Below are positions 1-3,094 of a stretch of 5,696 bases of DNA, one piece after another. The stretch is from an uncultured Cocleimonas sp. (GTDB taxonomy: Bacteria; Pseudomonadota; Gammaproteobacteria; Thiotrichales; Thiotrichaceae): NCBI GenBank assembly GCA_937974135.1, contig CALJIH010000110.1, forward strand, positions 1 to 5,696. Direction: 5' to 3'. The notes beneath the pieces were generated by a model. That model had not been told where the DNA came from and ran no database searches. It saw only the letters and a list, made by a program, of their open reading frames with translations. How positions within the stretch are numbered: the stretch's first letter is position 1; every line of letters begins with the position of its first letter. Both the position numbers and the translations under genes were made by a program.

Positions 1-16
1 TATCGGGCTTTTTTTT
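1..16 (+). terminator. Possible right arm and T-tract of a truncated terminator
   Basis: The window opens with TATCGGGC followed directly by eight T residues. A GC-rich arm next to a T-run is how the 3' half of a Rho-independent terminator looks on the plus strand. The matching left arm (GCCCGA) would lie outside the window, so the hairpin cannot be confirmed. If real, it would end a plus-strand gene that converges on the regulator. An AT-rich inverted repeat (TTTTTC, loop AACT, GAAAAA) follows immediately but has no tail of its own. No clear terminator for the regulator is seen in the remaining bases to position 72. Confidence 0.3.
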
Positions 17-72
17 CAACTGAAAAAGCTTAAAAAGTAGGGGGGTGTCTTTTTAATTAAAAGAAGTTGATC

Positions 73-1137
73 TTATGCTGCAACATCGCTTTTTAATTTG
101 TTACAACTATCTCTTATCACTAAATTTGCCGCTAGAGTAACGTGTTGTTGTTCTGGTTCTTCACCATTGATTAAATCTTTTAAGATATCAAATGCATTTT
201 TTGCAATCTGATCAACAGGTGCTGCAATGGTTGTGAGTTTAGGTACTATTTGAGAGGCTACATCGATATCATCAAAGCCAATAATGCTAATATCTGTTGG
301 GACATCATAACCCTCTTGATGGAATTTTTGCATAGCGCCCAATGCCATAGAATCATTCGCACAAATAATTCCAGATGGGGCATTTTGTAATGATAGAAAA
401 TATTCCGCACCCTCAATGCCAGCTTCGTAAGAATAATTTCCTCTAAATACTAATTCATCATTTAACTCTATCTTATTTTTTTGTAAACCATGCTTGTAAC
501 CTGCAAAGCGGCTCTTGCCTATATCAGAGTCATCAAGCCCCATCATAAAGCCAATATTTTGATGGCCTAAGCTAGTGATGTAATCGACTGATTCAACATT
601 GGCATTGAAGTTGTCGATAATTACAGAAGCTATTGTTTTATCAGCTGCACTGTTTTCAATCACAACAATCGGAACGTTTTGTTTTATGTCAAGAATGGTA
701 TCTTCAATTCGCGGAAAGCAGGTAGCGATGACACCGTCTAATTTAGATAGTGTCTTTTTAAGACGACCCACGCTGGTATCTGAAAAGTAAACAACGGAGT
801 AATCGTGTTTCGCCGCTTCTTTTTCGATAGCATTTAGTAGCAGAGAGTAATATGGGCTAGAAATACCCGATTTAATACTGCTGTCTAAAAAATAGCCGAT
901 GGTTGAAGTTTTTTTCTTATTCGAACCATCTTTATTGACATAAGTGCCTTTTGTTGGAATTTTGTATAACACACCTTGATCAACAAGGTTTTCGATCGCT
1001 TTCCTTATCGTCATGTAAGAAAAACCCAATTCTTTAGCCAGGCTTCTTTCGCCAGGTAACTTATCAATCAATGTTTTTGATTGTATAGATTTTTTTATGT
1101 AGTTTTCTACGAGAATATATTTTGGGGTATCAGACAT
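73..1137 (-). CDS. GntR/LacI chimeric transcriptional regulator (AraR-like architecture)
   Basis: This 354-residue protein is probably a sugar-responsive DNA-binding repressor. Residues about 6-67 form a GntR-type winged helix-turn-helix: LPGERSLAKELG (27-38), then YMTIRKAIENL (41-51) as recognition helix, and the wing GVLYKIPTKGTYV (55-67). From about residue 78 the protein switches to a LacI/periplasmic-binding-protein sensor fold. Hallmarks are the IIDN motif (173-176), SLGHQNIGF (189-197), SRFAGYKHGL (209-218), CANDSMALG (259-267), ISIIGFDDID (283-292) and a terminal LVIRDSC (339-345). GntR head plus LacI-type sensor is the arrangement of Bacillus AraR, but the effector here is unknown, so no symbol is given. 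The ATG is preceded on the minus strand by an AAAGGT-like ribosome site about 10 nt upstream. The gene diverges from the GH16 gene, and a copy of the locus palindrome lies 95 bp before its start, suggesting autoregulation. The gene is intact. An oligosaccharide released from beta-glucan is a reasonable but untested effector. Confidence 0.9.
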   Translation of the reverse strand: MSDTPKYILVENYIKKSIQSKTLIDKLPGERSLAKELGFSYMTIRKAIENLVDQGVLYKIPTKGTYVNKDGSNKKKTSTIGYFLDSSIKSGISSPYYSLLLNAIEKEAAKHDYSVVYFSDTSVGRLKKTLSKLDGVIATCFPRIEDTILDIKQNVPIVVIENSAADKTIASVIIDNFNANVESVDYITSLGHQNIGFMMGLDDSDIGKSRFAGYKHGLQKNKIELNDELVFRGNYSYEAGIEGAEYFLSLQNAPSGIICANDSMALGAMQKFHQEGYDVPTDISIIGFDDIDVASQIVPKLTTIAAPVDQIAKNAFDILKDLINGEEPEQQHVTLAANLVIRDSCNKLKSDVAA

Positions 1138-1204
1138 TTTTTGACGACCTTTCGTGAGTAAATGATTGAATCAAATTACTCGCGATTAACTTCTTTACAC
1201 TAAA

Positions 1205-1210
1205 CTTATA
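1205..1210 (-). promoter_or_regulatory. Candidate -10 element for the regulator gene
   Basis: On the minus strand this reads TATAAG, one base off the sigma-70 -10 consensus, about 68 nt before the regulator ATG. With normal spacing its -35 region would fall at about 1228-1233, partly inside the palindrome at 1232-1243. The -35 sequence (CACTTA) is poor, so this is a tentative call based mainly on the -10 match and position. Confidence 0.3.
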
Positions 1211-1231
1211 CATTAAGCTTATTCCAGTAAG

Positions 1232-1243
1232 TGCTACATAGCA
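1232..1243. promoter_or_regulatory. Putative operator, distal copy in the divergent region (TGCTACATAGCA)
   Basis: TGCTA and TAGCA form 5-bp inverted arms around a non-palindromic CA centre. The same 12-mer occurs at 2897-2908, and a perfect version (TGCTATATAGCA) occurs at 1373-1384 and 3025-3036. This copy lies between the divergent regulator and GH16 genes, 95 bp before the regulator start and 141 bp upstream of the enzyme-proximal copy. It is the natural site for autoregulation, or for DNA looping with the proximal copy. Assignment to the adjacent GntR/LacI regulator is inferred from proximity and repetition. Confidence 0.65.
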
Positions 1244-1272
1244 AATTTTATAGACCAAATTTCACAAAAATT

Positions 1273-1289
1273 TAACATTTAAAATGTTA
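1273..1289. repeat. 17-bp perfect palindrome in the divergent intergenic region
   Basis: TAACATTT and AAATGTTA are exact inverted arms around a single central A. The element lies between the two putative operators of the regulator-GH16 intergenic region. Its sequence differs from the TGCTA/TAGCA operator, and I do not see it upstream of the second lipoprotein. It may be a binding site for another dimeric regulator. Such palindromes can also arise by chance in very AT-rich DNA. Confidence 0.4.
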
Positions 1290-1372
1290 CGAATGATTTT
1301 ATAGGATTAAAAATGACAATATCAATAGTATTTTAGTTTTAAAAAAATCAGATTATGTTAACCTAATCGATA

Positions 1373-1384
1373 TGCTATATAGCA
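1373..1384. promoter_or_regulatory. Putative operator, proximal to the GH16 gene (TGCTATATAGCA)
   Basis: This is a perfect 12-bp palindrome, part of the 16-mer ATATGCTATATAGCAA that recurs exactly at 3022-3037 before the second lipoprotein gene. It ends 10 bp before the upstream ATG (1395) and 28 bp before the alternative GTG (1413) of the GH16 gene. A protein bound here would cover the expected promoter or transcript start, which fits repression. I could not find a convincing -35/-10 pair for this gene. TATGCT at 1371-1376, overlapping the operator, is the best -10 candidate. Confidence 0.72.
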
Positions 1385-1394
1385 AAAAATATTA

Positions 1395-2771
1395 ATGTTA
1401 GAGAGTAAAAAAGTGAAATTCAATAGCCATAAAAGCTTTAATCAATTAAAAATAATCTTCTTATTTACCGCACTACTAGCATTAATCGGCTGTGGAGGTG
1501 GTGGAAGTACAAATTCAAACTCCGAACAAGAATCAAATGAAAATGCATCTGGTGATCTTACATTAGTTTGGTCTGATGAGTTTGATGGCGATACTTTGGA
1601 TAGCTCTAAATGGAATATTGAAACTGGGTATGGCCCCAATAATAGCGGCTGGGGAAATGATGAAAGTCAGTTGTATACCAATTCATCCGATAATTTGAAA
1701 GTTGAAAATGGAAATCTTGTAATTACGGCTCGCTGTAGAGATTCTAATGCTTGTGGTAAAAGAGACGGATCCATAACATCTGCAAGGATTAACACAAAAG
1801 ACAAGTTTGAATTTAGATATGGAACTGTCCGAGCTAGAATAAAAACTCCTGAGGGTAGATCTACATGGCCTGCATTTTGGATGTTGGGCGCCAATTTTCC
1901 TGAAACTAATTGGCCACTTGTTGGCGAAATAGATGTAATGGAAATGTTCCAGTCTTTCTCTAATACTAGAACTACTCATTCCACACTCCATTGGTTCGAC
2001 GATACTTTGCCAGCTAGGTCGGGTACACCTGGTCATCAATTTTTCACACAATCGAGGTCTTTTAATGAGCCTCTGACTAATGACTTTCATGTGTTTGAAA
2101 CACAGTGGGATGAAAATCAAATTATCGGAAGGATTGATGGAGAAATCTATTTTAGAAGAATAATTGATCCATTAACCATGGATGAGTTCTTGAAAAACTT
2201 CTTTCTGATTATGAATGTAGCTGTTGATGGAACCCTTGGTGGTGAGCCTGATCAGATAAGGACCACACCTCAAAATATGCTTGTTGACTGGGTTAGAGTT
2301 TATGAGAATAGCTCTGATGCAAGTACTATTCCTATTCCCACAAGCAGTTTTGATAGTGGTTTGTTGGTAGATGGAGATTTTGAAGGTGGTACAGGAAGCT
2401 GGACTGGAACCGGAGCGAATATATCGTTTGTGAACGGAAACCTTGTAAACTCGGCAAACGTTGCCGTTGCTGGCAATGCTTTTGATGTGAATTTAGGCCA
2501 ACGGGTTCCAATCATTCGAGGTAGAACCTATTTACTCTCTTTTAGAGCGAGAACAGAAGATAGCCGGACTCTTATTGCAGGAATAGGTCTTAATGAATCA
2601 CCATTTACAAATGTTGCAAGGCTAACAACGCTAACACCTGAATGGCAAACATTTGAATATACACTTTCGGCCACAAGTTTTGGTGGTGAAAACAGTCGTG
2701 TATTTTTTGACATGGGTGCCGATACTGGGCTGGTGTTAATTGACGATGTATCTCTTATAGAAGTGGAGTAG
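1395..2771 (+). CDS. GH16 endo-beta-1,3-glucanase (laminarinase-type) lipoprotein with C-terminal CBM4/9-like module
   Basis: The predicted role is hydrolysis of internal bonds in laminarin-like beta-1,3-glucan by a lipid-anchored enzyme at the outer membrane. Residues 1-32 form a lipoprotein signal peptide ending in the lipobox LIGC (C33). Position +2 is Gly rather than Asp, consistent with outer-membrane sorting. A GGGG and Ser/Asn-rich spacer follows. The GH16 domain spans about 55-304: WSDEFDGDTLDSSKW (59-73), RARIKTPEGRSTWPAFWMLG (146-165), catalytic GEIDVMEM (177-184) with nucleophile E178, helper D180 and acid/base E183, NVAVDGTLGG (274-283) and closing DWVRVYE (298-304). The ExDxxE form with its extra bulge residue plus WPAFWMLG is laminarinase-like, but other GH16 specificities cannot be fully excluded. 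Residues about 320-458 form a CBM4/9-like beta-sandwich (DGDFEGG, W336, AGIGLNE, FDMGADTG, IDDVSL) related to the four modules in the next gene. The listed start is the longest frame. GTG at 1413 has a better ribosome site and keeps the signal peptide. Confidence 0.92.
   Translation: MLESKKVKFNSHKSFNQLKIIFLFTALLALIGCGGGGSTNSNSEQESNENASGDLTLVWSDEFDGDTLDSSKWNIETGYGPNNSGWGNDESQLYTNSSDNLKVENGNLVITARCRDSNACGKRDGSITSARINTKDKFEFRYGTVRARIKTPEGRSTWPAFWMLGANFPETNWPLVGEIDVMEMFQSFSNTRTTHSTLHWFDDTLPARSGTPGHQFFTQSRSFNEPLTNDFHVFETQWDENQIIGRIDGEIYFRRIIDPLTMDEFLKNFFLIMNVAVDGTLGGEPDQIRTTPQNMLVDWVRVYENSSDASTIPIPTSSFDSGLLVDGDFEGGTGSWTGTGANISFVNGNLVNSANVAVAGNAFDVNLGQRVPIIRGRTYLLSFRARTEDSRTLIAGIGLNESPFTNVARLTTLTPEWQTFEYTLSATSFGGENSRVFFDMGADTGLVLIDDVSLIEVE
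1400..1415 (+). promoter_or_regulatory. Ribosome-binding site favouring the GTG start of the GH16 gene
   Basis: AGAGAG (1400-1405) lies 7 nt before an in-frame GTG at 1413-1415, whereas ATG 1395 is preceded only by AT-rich sequence and the operator. Starting at GTG would remove six residues and leave a normal signal peptide (KFNSHKS, hydrophobic core, LIGC). If transcription begins within the operator, as inferred for the second lipoprotein, ATG 1395 would have a leader of only about 16 nt without a ribosome site. AGAGAG is itself a moderate match, so both starts stay possible. Confidence 0.5.
2352..2768 (+). repeat. CBM4/9-like module of the GH16 enzyme (member of a five-copy family)
   Basis: This is the coding segment for enzyme residues 320-458. 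It shares with the four modules of the next gene an N-terminal GDFE...W segment, VNLxQ, an Arg followed by AGIGLNE, an FG..NSRV.FDMGADTG block and a closing IDDVSL strand. Its N-terminal loop (N342 to G360, 18 residues) matches module 2 of the next protein in length and in the GN-V-NSA pattern, making module 2 its closest relative by eye. Probable role: beta-glucan binding that directs the enzyme to polymer. Confidence 0.8.
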
Positions 2772-2804
2772 GGTGTGTAAATACCAAGTACTATCCTGAA
2801 AATG

Positions 2805-2852
2805 AACGCTCTTTAAATACTAAAAAACCTGTTCTTTAAATTTAGCGTTTTT
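2805..2852 (+). terminator. Weak Rho-independent terminator after the GH16 gene
   Basis: AACGCT (2805-2810) pairs with AGCGTT (2844-2849). Inside, TTTAAA (2812-2817) can pair with TTTAAA (2835-2840) across a small internal loop. A run of five T residues (2848-2852) starts within the right arm. The stem is short and AT-rich, so termination is probably partial and some read-through into the next gene is possible. Confidence 0.4.
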
Positions 2853-2896
2853 ATTGACGTTAGCCTCTAGGTGTAAATGTAGTAATTAATAAGTTT

Positions 2897-2908
2897 TGCT
2901 ACATAGCA
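2897..2908. promoter_or_regulatory. Putative operator, distal copy before the lipoprotein gene (TGCTACATAGCA)
   Basis: This 12-mer is identical to the copy at 1232-1243, including its imperfect CA centre. It lies 128 bp upstream of the perfect copy at 3025-3036, about 90 bp before the -35 element, so it is too far to block RNA polymerase directly. It would suit an auxiliary operator for looping or for raising local regulator concentration. Confidence 0.6.
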
Positions 2909-2995
2909 TTTCCTCTTTTGTCTAAAAACAAACATAACGATATTGCTTGTTTCATTCAGAAAACCTACCTATTTTTAGTATAAATAACATATACC

Positions 2996-3024
2996 TTGAC
3001 TGTTTTTTTTAAGCATGGTAAATA
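2996..3024 (+). promoter_or_regulatory. Sigma-70-like promoter of the multi-CBM lipoprotein gene
   Basis: TTGACT (2996-3001) matches five of six -35 consensus bases. After a 17-bp spacer comes TAAATA (3019-3024), a modest -10 preceded by TGG, as in an extended -10. The predicted transcript start at about 3030-3032 falls inside the perfect operator at 3025-3036, an arrangement typical of repression. The spacer contains a run of eight T residues (3003-3010). Position, spacing and operator overlap support the call; the -10 match alone would not. Confidence 0.55.
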
Positions 3025-3036
3025 TGCTATATAGCA
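3025..3036. promoter_or_regulatory. Putative operator, proximal to the lipoprotein gene (TGCTATATAGCA)
   Basis: This perfect palindrome is identical to the one before the GH16 gene, within a shared 16-mer (3022-3037). It directly abuts the predicted -10 and covers the likely transcript start, 58 bp before the ATG. Binding here should prevent initiation. The adjacent GntR/LacI protein is the obvious candidate ligand, by inference. Confidence 0.72.
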
Positions 3037-3094
3037 ATGACGCTTAAGAAATAGATATGATATCTGTTCTACAAAAAAACGGAGACCCCCAACT

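Larger units (their letters stand above)
2772..3094. other. Intergenic region between the GH16 gene and the multi-CBM lipoprotein gene
   Basis: No convincing gene is seen in these 323 bases; the minus-strand open frame that overlaps part of it has no visible family features. From left to right it holds a weak hairpin with a T-tract (2805-2852), an imperfect operator copy (2897-2908), a sigma-70-like promoter (2996-3024), a perfect operator copy (3025-3036) and a ribosome site before 3095. The second lipoprotein therefore appears to have its own regulated promoter, rather than relying only on read-through from the GH16 gene. Confidence 0.7.

Noticed and set aside
8..30. AT-rich hairpin as the regulator's own terminator
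   Set aside because: TTTTTC-AACT-GAAAAA can fold, but on the minus strand it is followed by GCCCGATA rather than a T-tract, so it does not support termination of the regulator.
599..790. Short plus-strand open frame inside the regulator gene
   Set aside because: It lies entirely antisense to a clearly recognised GntR/LacI gene and shows no domain or ribosome site of its own.
1442..2713. Five minus-strand open frames across the GH16 gene
   Set aside because: All lie antisense to the GH16/CBM coding sequence, whose catalytic and CBM motifs are unambiguous; their translations show no family features.
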